Assembly: GCF_019216885.1 (NCBI RefSeq)
Contig: NZ_JAAQRC020000001.1
Coordinates: forward strand, 6,067,501-6,131,500
Reading direction: 5' to 3'
DNA from: Methylobacterium sp. SyP6R
GTDB lineage: Bacteria > Pseudomonadota > Alphaproteobacteria > Rhizobiales > Beijerinckiaceae
Length of the DNA: 64,000 nt
This document shows positions 56,702 through 64,000 of the stretch, one piece after another. Each line of letters starts with the position of its first letter. Position 1 is the stretch's first letter. A program made the position numbers and the translations under genes. The notes under the pieces are model-generated. The model searched no databases. It was not told where the DNA came from and saw nothing but the letters and a program-made list of their open reading frames with translations.

Positions 56702-58023
56702 TCGGGCAGCCCCCGGACCAGGATCTCGATGCGCCGGTTCTCCGCCGCCTTCGGGTCGGCGGGGTTGCGCGGCTGGCGGTCGGCATAGCCCTCGATGCGC
56801 TCGATCCGGGACTCGTCGACGCCGCCGCGCACCAGCATGTAGGAGGCCATCTGCGCCCGGGCCGTCGAGAGGCGCCAGTTGTCGTAGGTGTCGGAGCGGA
56901 ACGGCCGCGCATCGGTATGGCCGCGGACCACGATGCGGCCCGGCCGGCTGTTGATCACCTTGGCGATCTTCTCGATCGCCCGCACCACCTTCGGCGTCGG
57001 CTCGGCCGAGCCGACGCCGAACATGCTGAAGTCGATCTCGTCGGTGATGCTGATCAGGATACCCTCGCCCGAGCGGCGCACCTCGACCTTCGGGGTCGGC
57101 GTGCCGGTGGTGGCGAGCGGCGCCACCGCCTTGGCGATCTCGGCCTTCATGGCGGCGACCGCGGCGGTCTCGGCGGCCTTCTCCTTCGTCGAATCCTTCG
57201 GATCCCTGGCAAGATCCTTGGCCGCATCCTTCGGGGCGTCCGCGGGCGCCGGCACCTTGAGGGCGGCCGACTTCGCGGCGTCCTTGGCGTCCTTCGCCGG
57301 ATCCTTGGGGGTGAGCGGCAGCCCGTCATCGGCCGAGGCGACGCGGGTGGGCGCGTCCTTCGGGTCGCGCGGCTTGGCCGCCGCCACCTGGCCGGCGGCG
57401 TCGAGGCGGTTCTCGGACGGGGCCGAGACCGCGGTGCCGACCTTGCCCGGCCGCTCGGTGCGGTGGCGCGGCAGCGGCTCGACCTGCCAGTAGAGCGGAT
57501 CGAACGGATCGCGCGCCGCGTCGCCGCCGCTGATGCCGGGCTGGCCGGATTCGACCGCGGCCGCGTCGGAACTCGCCGTGTCGCCGCGCTCGCCCTCGGA
57601 GGCGAGCCGCGCCAGCACGGCGTAGGGGTCCTGGAACAGCGCCGATTCCCGCGCCCGGCTGCCCGGCGCGGCCTCGCTCGCCTTGTCGCCGGCCTTGCCC
57701 TCGCCCTTGCCTTCCCCCTTGCCCTCAGCCCCCTTGCCCTCGGCCTTGCCGCCCTCGGCACCGGGCTCGGAGGGGGTGTCGTGGGGATCGCGCAGACCCT
57801 TCTTGTCGTGGGTGACCTCGGCGAGCTTCACCGGGTTGAAGTACTCGGCGATGGTCTGCTTCTGCTCCTTGCTGGTGGAGTTGATCAGCCACATCACGAG
57901 GAACAGCGCCATCATGGCGGTCATGAAGTCGGCGAGCGCGATCTTCCACGCGCCGCCGTGATGGCCGTCCTCGTGGTCGCCGTGCCGCTTGATGATGATG
58001 ATTTCCTGGTGGCCTTCGGACAT
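56698..58023 (-). CDS. motB: Flagellar stator protein MotB
   Basis: 441 residues. N-terminal helix KIALADFMTAMMALFLVMWLIN contains the proton-carrying Asp. A long linker, rich in Lys/Gly/Glu and Lys/Asp/Ala repeats (GKGEGKGEG near 105, KDPAKDAKDAAK near 245), separates it from the OmpA-like peptidoglycan-binding domain (PGRIVVRGHTDARPF, NWRLSTARAQMASYML, NRRIEILVRG). Rhizobial MotB proteins have such extended linkers. It starts 1 bp after the stop of the fliH-like gene, and its partner motA is in the facing operon. Confidence 0.93.
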   Translation of the reverse strand: MSEGHQEIIIIKRHGDHEDGHHGGAWKIALADFMTAMMALFLVMWLINSTSKEQKQTIAEYFNPVKLAEVTHDKKGLRDPHDTPSEPGAEGGKAEGKGAEGKGEGKGEGKAGDKASEAAPGSRARESALFQDPYAVLARLASEGERGDTASSDAAAVESGQPGISGGDAARDPFDPLYWQVEPLPRHRTERPGKVGTAVSAPSENRLDAAGQVAAAKPRDPKDAPTRVASADDGLPLTPKDPAKDAKDAAKSAALKVPAPADAPKDAAKDLARDPKDSTKEKAAETAAVAAMKAEIAKAVAPLATTGTPTPKVEVRRSGEGILISITDEIDFSMFGVGSAEPTPKVVRAIEKIAKVINSRPGRIVVRGHTDARPFRSDTYDNWRLSTARAQMASYMLVRGGVDESRIERIEGYADRQPRNPADPKAAENRRIEILVRGLPE

Positions 58024-58024
58024 C

Positions 58025-58987
58025 TCAGGTCTCCGCCACCGCCGCCGCGATGAGGCGCGTCCAGGCGCCGAGCTGGGTATCGATCACGGTCTGGTCGGCG
58101 CTCACCTGCACCTCCGCGATCTCCGCCGTGGTGAACGAGACGGAGGCCGAAAGCGGCCCGAGGCGGGCAGCCAAGGCCGCCAGCAGGTCTTCCGGGCCGC
58201 TCACCCGGATGGTGGCCGCCTGCGGCTCGGCCAGCAGCCGCGTCAGCGCGCCGCTCAGCTCCGTCACCGCCTGGCGGCGCAGGGCGTCGGTCAGGACCGG
58301 CACCAGCAGCCGGGCGATCCGGTCCGACAGGGTCGCGTCGAGGGCGCGGAGCGCCGCCGCGAAGCCGTCGGCCAGGGCCTCGGCCTCGGCCTCGCTCCAG
58401 TGCCGGCGCGCCTCGGCGAGGCGGGCTTCCGCGGCTTGCGCCGCCCGGAGGCGGGCGATCTCCGCCTCCTCCCGCGCCTCGGCCAGGCCCTGCTGCCGGC
58501 CGCGCTCCTCGGCGGCGGCGAGCAGAGCGGCGCGCTCCTCCGGCGTCTCGCGCTTGGGCGCGGCCGGCTTGACGAAGGGCGAGGCGACGGCCGCCGGCTC
58601 GGCCGCGGGCGGGGCGGCGAGGGCCTGGGCCGCGATGGCGGCCAAGACGGGGGGCAAGACGGGGGGCAGGCCGGACGAGGCGGCGACGGGGGGTATCACG
58701 ATCGAGGGCGTGTCGATCGAGGACTTGACCGGACGCGGCAGCAGGCCGTCCTGCCAATCCGCCGGGGGGCCGTCGAGCAGCCCGGCCGCCGGACGTTCCG
58801 TCGCCGGACGTTCCGTCCGGGCCGGCTCGACCCGGATCGCGTCCGGGGTCTCGGGGACGGGGATGGGTGCGCGGGGGGCCCGGGCGAGGCCGGCCCAGGG
58901 GTCGCCGAAGGCCGGGGTCGACGCGGCCTGGGACGGAACCGGCGCGGGTGCGAATTCCGGCAGGTAGCGGGCGATCGGCGCGTCCAT
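58025..58987 (-). CDS. FliH-like flagellar assembly protein
   Basis: 320 residues from the ATG at 58987, overlapping the fliF stop (TGATG). The first 140 residues are Pro/Ala-rich. The second half has a long charged helix (EERAALLAAAEERGRQQGLAEAREEAEIARLRAAQAAEARLAEA), then a C domain (LLVPVLTDALRRQAVTELSGALTRLL, ATIRVSGPEDLLAALAARL). Layout matches FliH, the regulator of the FliI export ATPase, and the position right after fliF supports it. Overall similarity is low, and neither fliI nor fliJ is in the window. Confidence 0.72.
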   Translation of the reverse strand: MDAPIARYLPEFAPAPVPSQAASTPAFGDPWAGLARAPRAPIPVPETPDAIRVEPARTERPATERPAAGLLDGPPADWQDGLLPRPVKSSIDTPSIVIPPVAASSGLPPVLPPVLAAIAAQALAAPPAAEPAAVASPFVKPAAPKRETPEERAALLAAAEERGRQQGLAEAREEAEIARLRAAQAAEARLAEARRHWSEAEAEALADGFAAALRALDATLSDRIARLLVPVLTDALRRQAVTELSGALTRLLAEPQAATIRVSGPEDLLAALAARLGPLSASVSFTTAEIAEVQVSADQTVIDTQLGAWTRLIAAAVAET

Positions 58988-60699
58988 CACGCCATTTCCT
59001 CACGCATCAGCCAGCGCTTGAGGATCGCGGCGACCTGCTCCTCGTCGAGGTCGATCAGCTGCTCCAGGCGCTTCTGCGGCGAGTTCTTCGCCTTCTCGGC
59101 CATGTCCTCGATGAGGCTCGCCATGGCGGGCATCCCGTCGGGGCCGGCGAGCGCCGCCTGGCCGGGCACGGCGCCCGGCAAGGCCTGTCCGGGAGCCGGC
59201 AGGGCGCCGGCCTCGGCCATCGCGGCGCCCGGTAGCGCCGCGGCACCCGCCGCCTCCAGGGCCGCGATCTCGGTCTGGGCGGCTTCCGGCGGCGCCAGGA
59301 TGGCGCGGAGCGCCGGGCGCAGGCCGAACCAGATCAGCAGACCCGCCACCACCAGGATGGTGGCCGCGTTGATGAGGGTCGCCGACTGGCGCATCATCAC
59401 GTCGGCGATGCTGAGCGGCGGCACCGGCTCGAGGGCCTGGCCGTCGTTGATGAAGCTCACCGCCGCGACCTTGACCGTGTCGCCGCGATCCTTGCTGGCG
59501 CCGGCCGCCGAGGCGACGATCTGCTCGATCTCGGCGATCTGCTTGTCGAGGTTGACGGTGGCGGCGTCCTTGTCCGTCTGGCCGGCCTGCGCGGCGAGGC
59601 GCGAGCGGTTGACCAGCACCGCGACCGAGAGGTGCTTGACCGCGTAGCCGTCGCTCACCGTCTGGACGACCTTCTGGCCGATCTCGTAGTTGGTGAGGTC
59701 CTCCTTCTTGGAGGTCTCGTTGCTGGCAGTGTCGTTGCCGTCCGAACGGGTGCGCTGGTCGGGCAGGTTCTGCTGGGCGGAAGTCGGCCGCTGGGCGCTG
59801 CGGTTCTGGCTGTTCTCGTTCTCGCGCGTCGAGCGGACCGAGCGGGCGACCTGCTGGTCGGGGTTGTAGATCGTCTCGCTGGTCGAGGTCTTGTCGGTGT
59901 TGAGCTGGGCCGCGACGCTGACCTCGAAGTTGCCCAGCCCGAGATAGGGGGTCAGCGCCCGGCGGATGCGGTCCTGCACCTCGTGGCTCATGTCCTTCTC
60001 CAGGCTCGCCATCTTGCCGGTCGGGGCCTGGCCGCCGTCGTCGCCCGACAGGAGCAGCGTGCCGTCGGCGCCGATCACCGTGACCCGGTCGGGCTTCATG
60101 CCGGGGATCGCCGAGGCGACGAGCTGGCGGATCGCCTGGGCGCCGCTGCGGTCGTCGGCCGGCTCGGTGCGCACCACCACGGAGGCCGAGGGAGGCTGCT
60201 GGTCGCGCCGGAACGAGCCGCGCTCCGGCAGCACGATGTGGACGCGCGCCGCGCGCACGCCCTTCATGCCCTGGATCGTGCGGGCGATCTCGCCCTCGAG
60301 CGCGCGGACCCGCGTCACCTCCTGCATGAACGAGGTCATGCCCAGCGACCCGAGGTCGTTGAACAATTCGTAGCCCGACTTCGAGCTCTGCGGCAGGCCC
60401 TTCTCGGCGAGCAGCATCCGGGCTTGCGCGGTATTGCCGTAGGGCACCAGCACGGCGGCGCCGTCGGCGCTCACGTCGAAGCGGATGCCCGCATCCTTGA
60501 GCACGCCGCCGATGCGCGCCACGTCTTCGCGGGACAGGCCGGTATAGAGCGTCTCCTGCGCCGGCCGGCTCAGGTAGTAGGCGCCCAGGCCCACCGCCAG
60601 GAACACCACGAGGCCGATGAGCCCGAGCGCGGCGAGGCGCCGGGGGCCGAGTTCGACGATGTTGCTCCAGAGCCTTTCGGCTTGCTCGCGACCGGACAT
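58987..60699 (-). CDS. fliF: Flagellar M-ring protein FliF
   Basis: 570 residues from the ATG at 60699 (an upstream in-frame start at 60735 lacks similarity). Forms the MS ring in the inner membrane. Helix 1 LAALGLIGLVVFLAVGLGAYYL, then ring-building domains (TLYTGLSREDVARIGGVLKDAGI, LPQSSKSGYELFNDLGSLGMTSFMQEV, GVRAARVHIVLPERGSF), helix 2 ATILVVAGLLIWFGLR, and the C-terminal FliG-binding tail (NSPQKRLEQLIDLDEEQVAAILKRWL). The D/E in that tail fits FliG contact. First gene of the minus-strand operon fliF-fliH-motB-motC-fliK-slt. Confidence 0.95.
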   Translation of the reverse strand: MSGREQAERLWSNIVELGPRRLAALGLIGLVVFLAVGLGAYYLSRPAQETLYTGLSREDVARIGGVLKDAGIRFDVSADGAAVLVPYGNTAQARMLLAEKGLPQSSKSGYELFNDLGSLGMTSFMQEVTRVRALEGEIARTIQGMKGVRAARVHIVLPERGSFRRDQQPPSASVVVRTEPADDRSGAQAIRQLVASAIPGMKPDRVTVIGADGTLLLSGDDGGQAPTGKMASLEKDMSHEVQDRIRRALTPYLGLGNFEVSVAAQLNTDKTSTSETIYNPDQQVARSVRSTRENENSQNRSAQRPTSAQQNLPDQRTRSDGNDTASNETSKKEDLTNYEIGQKVVQTVSDGYAVKHLSVAVLVNRSRLAAQAGQTDKDAATVNLDKQIAEIEQIVASAAGASKDRGDTVKVAAVSFINDGQALEPVPPLSIADVMMRQSATLINAATILVVAGLLIWFGLRPALRAILAPPEAAQTEIAALEAAGAAALPGAAMAEAGALPAPGQALPGAVPGQAALAGPDGMPAMASLIEDMAEKAKNSPQKRLEQLIDLDEEQVAAILKRWLMREEMA

Positions 60700-60832
60700 C
60701 TCTTTTCGCCAATCCCGTCCCAGCGCAGGCGACACTGCCTCATCGCTCTCTTGACGCCCCTGCCTTGTGCGGAGGTTGCGCGCCCCTTGTGCGCCGGCGC
60801 ACCCGGCGGCGGACCGGTCGGTTGACGGCTTC

Positions 60833-60848
60833 GATGATGATCGTCATC
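60833..60848. promoter_or_regulatory. Near-perfect palindrome upstream of the SDR gene
   Basis: GATGATGATCGTCATC, 16 bp, palindromic apart from one symmetric pair. It lies in the 212-bp divergent region between fliF and the SDR gene, 64 bp before the SDR start. Operator-like. Confidence 0.5.
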
Positions 60849-60856
60849 AATACAAA

Positions 60857-60872
60857 CATGACGGCGGTCATG
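60857..60872. promoter_or_regulatory. Second palindrome upstream of the SDR gene
   Basis: CATGAC-GGCG-GTCATG, perfect 6-bp arms, 8 bp after the first palindrome and 39 bp before the SDR ATG. The pair could bind a dimeric repressor such as a TetR- or MarR-type protein; none is encoded nearby. Confidence 0.5.
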
Positions 60873-60911
60873 AAAAACCGCCGATCCGGAGCACGACCCA
60901 GGAGCTTTGCC

Positions 60912-61697
60912 ATGAGTGACCAGACGCCCGCCGCCCTGATCACCGGTGCCTCGTCCGGCATCGGAGCGACCTATGCCGACCGTCTCGCCCGGCGCGGCCA
61001 TCCCCTGGTGCTGGTGGCGCGCGACGCCGCCCGGCTCGAGGCCCTCGCGACGCGGCTGCGGTCGGAGACCGGCGTCGCGGTCGACGTGCTGCCCGCCGAC
61101 CTCACCGATCCATCGGGCCTCGCCGCGGTCGAGGCGCGCCTGCGCGACGATGCGGGACTCGGGCTCCTCGTCAACAATGCCGGCGCGGCGGCGCCGGCAG
61201 GCTTCGCCGACCCCGACCTCACGCCGCAATACCGCCTCGTCGACCTCAACGTGGTGGCGCTGACGCGGCTCGCCGGCGCCGCCGCGCAGGGGTTCCTCGT
61301 CCGGGGCAGCGGGGCGATCGTCAATATCGGCTCGGTGGTGGCGCTCGCGCCCGAGTGGCTGCCCGGCGTCTACGGGGCCACCAAGGCCTACGTGCTGACC
61401 CTGTCGCAGGCCCTCCGGTCGGAGCTGGGGCCGCGCGGCCTCTACGTCCAGGCCGTGCTGCCGGCCGCGACCCGCACGGAAATCTGGGAGCGCTCGGGAC
61501 GGGCGGTGGAGAGCCTGCCGGGCGTGATGGCGGTCGGCGAACTGGTCGATGCCGCGCTCAAAGGTTTCGACCGGCGCGAGGCGGTGACGATCCCATCCCT
61601 GCCGGACGAGGGCCAGTGGGAGGCCTTCGAGGCCGCACGCCGGGCGATGGTGCCGAATTTTTCGCAAGAGCACGCCGCCGCGCGCTACCGCGACTGA
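60912..61697 (+). CDS. Short-chain dehydrogenase/reductase (SDR)
   Basis: 261 residues from the ATG at 60912 (AGGAGCTTTGCC upstream). Classical SDR: nucleotide motif ITGASSGIGATYA, then ADLTDPSG, NNAG, the Ser in NIGSVVALA, and the catalytic YGATKAY. The NADP-type basic residue is present after strand 2 (VARDAARLEALA). Substrate unknown. It is divergent from fliF and separate from the chemoreceptor gene downstream; two palindromes upstream suggest regulated expression. Confidence 0.9.
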   Translation: MSDQTPAALITGASSGIGATYADRLARRGHPLVLVARDAARLEALATRLRSETGVAVDVLPADLTDPSGLAAVEARLRDDAGLGLLVNNAGAAAPAGFADPDLTPQYRLVDLNVVALTRLAGAAAQGFLVRGSGAIVNIGSVVALAPEWLPGVYGATKAYVLTLSQALRSELGPRGLYVQAVLPAATRTEIWERSGRAVESLPGVMAVGELVDAALKGFDRREAVTIPSLPDEGQWEAFEAARRAMVPNFSQEHAAARYRD

Positions 61698-61947
61698 CGA
61701 TGAGACGGCGCCGCGATTCGCCCGGGGTAAGACGAGTCCTGGGTTTGCGGATCGCGCGCCGTCCGGCAATGGAGCAAAACGGAATTTCGCCTTGCAACGG
61801 CTTCCCATGGGGAACGCCCGATGCAATCGACCGACGGTCGTTCCGCCGGTCGTGACCGGGGATGGCCCGGGCTTCACGCGCCCTTAACGTCGGATCGACA
61901 GGCTCGAATCGGTCGCCCCCGGCCTGCCGAGCCCTTTGCCCCCCGCC

Positions 61948-63963
61948 ATGACCTCGCGACGCCTGCCCGCTCTGCGCTCCATCGGAGGCAAGCTCACCGC
62001 CGCCCTGCTCGCCTGCTCGCTGACGGCGACCGCGCTCCTCGGATGGACCGCCTACCGGCAGCAGCACGAGGCCGCCGACGCCGCCATCGCCGCGGCCCTG
62101 AACCAGCGCTATCGGGCGGTGGCGGATGCGATGGCCGACCAGGGCCAGCGGGCGCTGGCGGTCTCGACGGGCCTCGCCCACGACCCGGCGATCGGCGAGG
62201 CGATGCAGGCCGGCGACCGCCCGGCGATCCTCGCGCGCTACGCGGCGCTCGGAGCGCCGCTCGCCGACGGCCTGAACCTGCGGCTCGTCAGCTTCTTCCG
62301 ACCCGACGGCCTCGCGCTCGCGCGGCTGCACGCGCCGAACGCCCACGGCGATTCGGTGCTCGCCCGCCGCGCCACCGTGCGGGCGGTGTTGCAGAGCGGC
62401 AGGCCCGCCACCGGCATCGAGCCCGGGCGGGACACGATCGCGATCTTCGCCACGGTGCCGGTCGTGCGCAACGGCGCCACGGTCGGCATCGTCGATGTCG
62501 GCAGCCCGCTCGGCGCCGGCTTCCTCGCCGACCTGAAGCGGCGGCTCGGCGTCGACCTGGCCTTCCACCTCGTCAAGGACGGCACGCGCACGACCCTGGC
62601 GGCGACCTTTTCGGACAAGACCCTGCTCGACTCTGCCGGTCATGCGGAGGCCCTGGCCGAGGCGACCGCCCAATCGATCGCCGAGGCGACGGCCAAGGCG
62701 ATCTCCTGGCGCGAGACCGCCCTCTCGGGGCGCGAGACCGCCGTGACGGCCGGCCCGCTCGTCACCTTCGCCGGCCAGGCGATCGGCACGATCGAGGTGG
62801 CGCTCGACATCTCGGACCTGGTCGCCGCGCGGCACCGGGCCGCCCTGACGCTGCTGGGCGTGCTCGCCCTCGCCGCCCTGGCGGCGCTCGCCGTCGCCTG
62901 GGCGCTCGCCCGGCATATCGGCCGGCCGCTCGCCGCCCTCGACCGTACCATGCAGGCCCTCGCCGAGGGCCATCTCGACGCGGCCGTGCCGGGGACGGAG
63001 CGGAGCGACGAGGTCGGCACCATGGCCCGCTCGGTCCGGCTGTTCCGCGATGGCCTCGCCGAGGCCGAAGCCTTGCGCGCCGCGGAGGAGACGGGCCGGG
63101 CGCAGCGCGAACGCCGGGCCGGCGCGGTGGACGACCTGGTGCGGGGCTTCGACCGGGCGGTGGGCGAGGTCGTCGGCATGGTCTCGGCGGCGGCGACCGA
63201 GATGCAGGCGACGGCGGCCCAGCTCACCGCCACCGCGGGCGAATCCGCCCGGCGCTCGGCCTCCGTGGCGGAAGCCGCCGGCGATGCCGCCCGCAACGTC
63301 CGGATGGTATCGGACGCGGCCGGCACGCTGGGCGCCTCGGTCAGCGAGATCGACCGCCAGGCCGCCGCCTCGGCCGAGCGCTCGAAGGAAGCGGTCGCGG
63401 AGGCCGCGCAGGCCGGCACGATCGTGGCGGACCTCGCCGGTGCCGCCAACCGGATCGGCGACGTGCTCGCCCTCATCTCAGGGATCGCCCAGCAGACGAA
63501 CCTTCTGGCGCTCAACGCGACGATCGAGGCGGCCCGGGCCGGCGAGGCGGGGCGCGGCTTCGCGGTCGTCGCGGCGGAGGTCAAGCAGCTCGCCGGCCAG
63601 ACCGCCAAGGCGACGGCCGAGATTTCCGAGCAGATCGCGTGGATCCAGGCCTCGACCGGGCGGGCCGTGACGGCGATCGCCGGGATCACCGAGACGATCC
63701 ACGCGGTGAGCGACACCGCCGAGGTCATCGCCGGCACCGTGCGCGAGCAGGGCAGCGCGACCCGGGCGATCGTCAGCTCCGTCGGCCAAGCCTCGACCCG
63801 CACCGGCGACGTCACCGCGACGATCGCGGGCGTGTCGCAGGCCGCCCGGGAGACCGGCCACGCCGCCACCCAGGTGCTCTCCACCTCCTCGGAGCTTGCC
63901 GGCCAAGCCGAGCGCCTGCGTGGGCAGGTACAGGGGTTTCTGGAGGCGGTGCGGGCGGCGTGA
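61948..63963 (+). CDS. Methyl-accepting chemotaxis protein with periplasmic CACHE-like domain
   Basis: 671 residues from the ATG at 61948 (an in-frame TTG lies 12 bp upstream). Helix 1 [18 protein letters not shown] (about 17-34), a periplasmic sensor of about 260 residues ([59 protein letters not shown], resembling a double-Cache/DUF4153-like sensor), helix 2 [22 protein letters not shown], then HAMP ([23 protein letters not shown]). The signalling domain has the tip [42 protein letters not shown], which contacts CheA/CheW. The ligand is unknown, and no pentapeptide CheR tether is seen at the end. Confidence 0.92.
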   Translation: MTSRRLPALRSIGGKLTAALLACSLTATALLGWTAYRQQHEAADAAIAAALNQRYRAVADAMADQGQRALAVSTGLAHDPAIGEAMQAGDRPAILARYAALGAPLADGLNLRLVSFFRPDGLALARLHAPNAHGDSVLARRATVRAVLQSGRPATGIEPGRDTIAIFATVPVVRNGATVGIVDVGSPLGAGFLADLKRRLGVDLAFHLVKDGTRTTLAATFSDKTLLDSAGHAEALAEATAQSIAEATAKAISWRETALSGRETAVTAGPLVTFAGQAIGTIEVALDISDLVAARHRAALTLLGVLALAALAALAVAWALARHIGRPLAALDRTMQALAEGHLDAAVPGTERSDEVGTMARSVRLFRDGLAEAEALRAAEETGRAQRERRAGAVDDLVRGFDRAVGEVVGMVSAAATEMQATAAQLTATAGESARRSASVAEAAGDAARNVRMVSDAAGTLGASVSEIDRQAAASAERSKEAVAEAAQAGTIVADLAGAANRIGDVLALISGIAQQTNLLALNATIEAARAGEAGRGFAVVAAEVKQLAGQTAKATAEISEQIAWIQASTGRAVTAIAGITETIHAVSDTAEVIAGTVREQGSATRAIVSSVGQASTRTGDVTATIAGVSQAARETGHAATQVLSTSSELAGQAERLRGQVQGFLEAVRAA

Positions 63964-64000
63964 GGGTTGTCCGTCCAGGGTCAGCGCCGGTGGCTTGGGT

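Overview
The window is high-GC DNA (about 70% by eye) from an alphaproteobacterium of the Rhizobiales (Hyphomicrobiales), most likely Methylobacterium or a close relative. The evidence is the FtcR/FlbT/MotC-type flagellar genes, ParE-type topoisomerase, the mixed NifS-SufBCDS-SufT operon, an Omp25-like porin, and several small secreted proteins carrying an 'ETTGSI' motif. The genus is inferred from gene content and style, not from a database search.

Layout. (1) 1-15.2 kb, minus strand: a glucan-trehalose operon treZ, malQ-treY fusion, GH13-glgE fusion, treS-maltokinase fusion, glgB (cut by the window start). Together these enzymes cut trehalose from alpha-glucan, turn trehalose into maltose and maltose-1-phosphate, extend glucan from it, and branch it: a closed trehalose/glycogen cycle. 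(2) 15.4-22.6 kb: a small membrane protein, parE behind an alphaproteobacterial LexA-type direct repeat, a porin, a DEAD-box helicase and a GGDEF protein. (3) 22.7-30.5 kb, minus strand: an iron-sulfur assembly operon (nifS-like, sufB, sufC, sufD, sufS, sufT, sufA) headed by a double Irr-like box and interrupted by an oppositely oriented Uma2 gene. (4) 30.6-38.8 kb: metabolic and accessory genes (serine hydrolase, deaminase, ABM protein, GMC oxidoreductase with Tat-exported small subunit, VOC protein, small secreted or membrane proteins, DUF937-type protein, GST).

(5) 39-60.7 kb: a flagellar island. An ftcR regulator gene follows a CtrA-like box. Then come two nearly identical flagellin genes with a shared long 5' leader, flbT, and a plus-strand motor/export operon (motA, fliM, small gene, fliN, fliG, flhB, unknown gene). 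A second ftcR-like gene follows. Facing it is a minus-strand operon fliF, fliH-like, motB, motC, fliK, lytic transglycosylase; fliK carries 28 tandem copies of an 18-bp unit. (6) 60.9-64 kb: an SDR dehydrogenase behind two palindromes and a methyl-accepting chemotaxis protein.

The most interesting observations are the double Irr-like hairpin/box before the Fe-S operon, the conserved leader RNA of the duplicated flagellins with DNA-level homogenisation of their cores, the LexA-type box before parE, the CtrA-like box before ftcR, the stacked GH13/GH77 fusions of the trehalose operon, and the 28-copy minisatellite in fliK. I saw no CRISPR array, insertion sequence, rRNA or tRNA. I found no clearly unprecedented multi-gene system.
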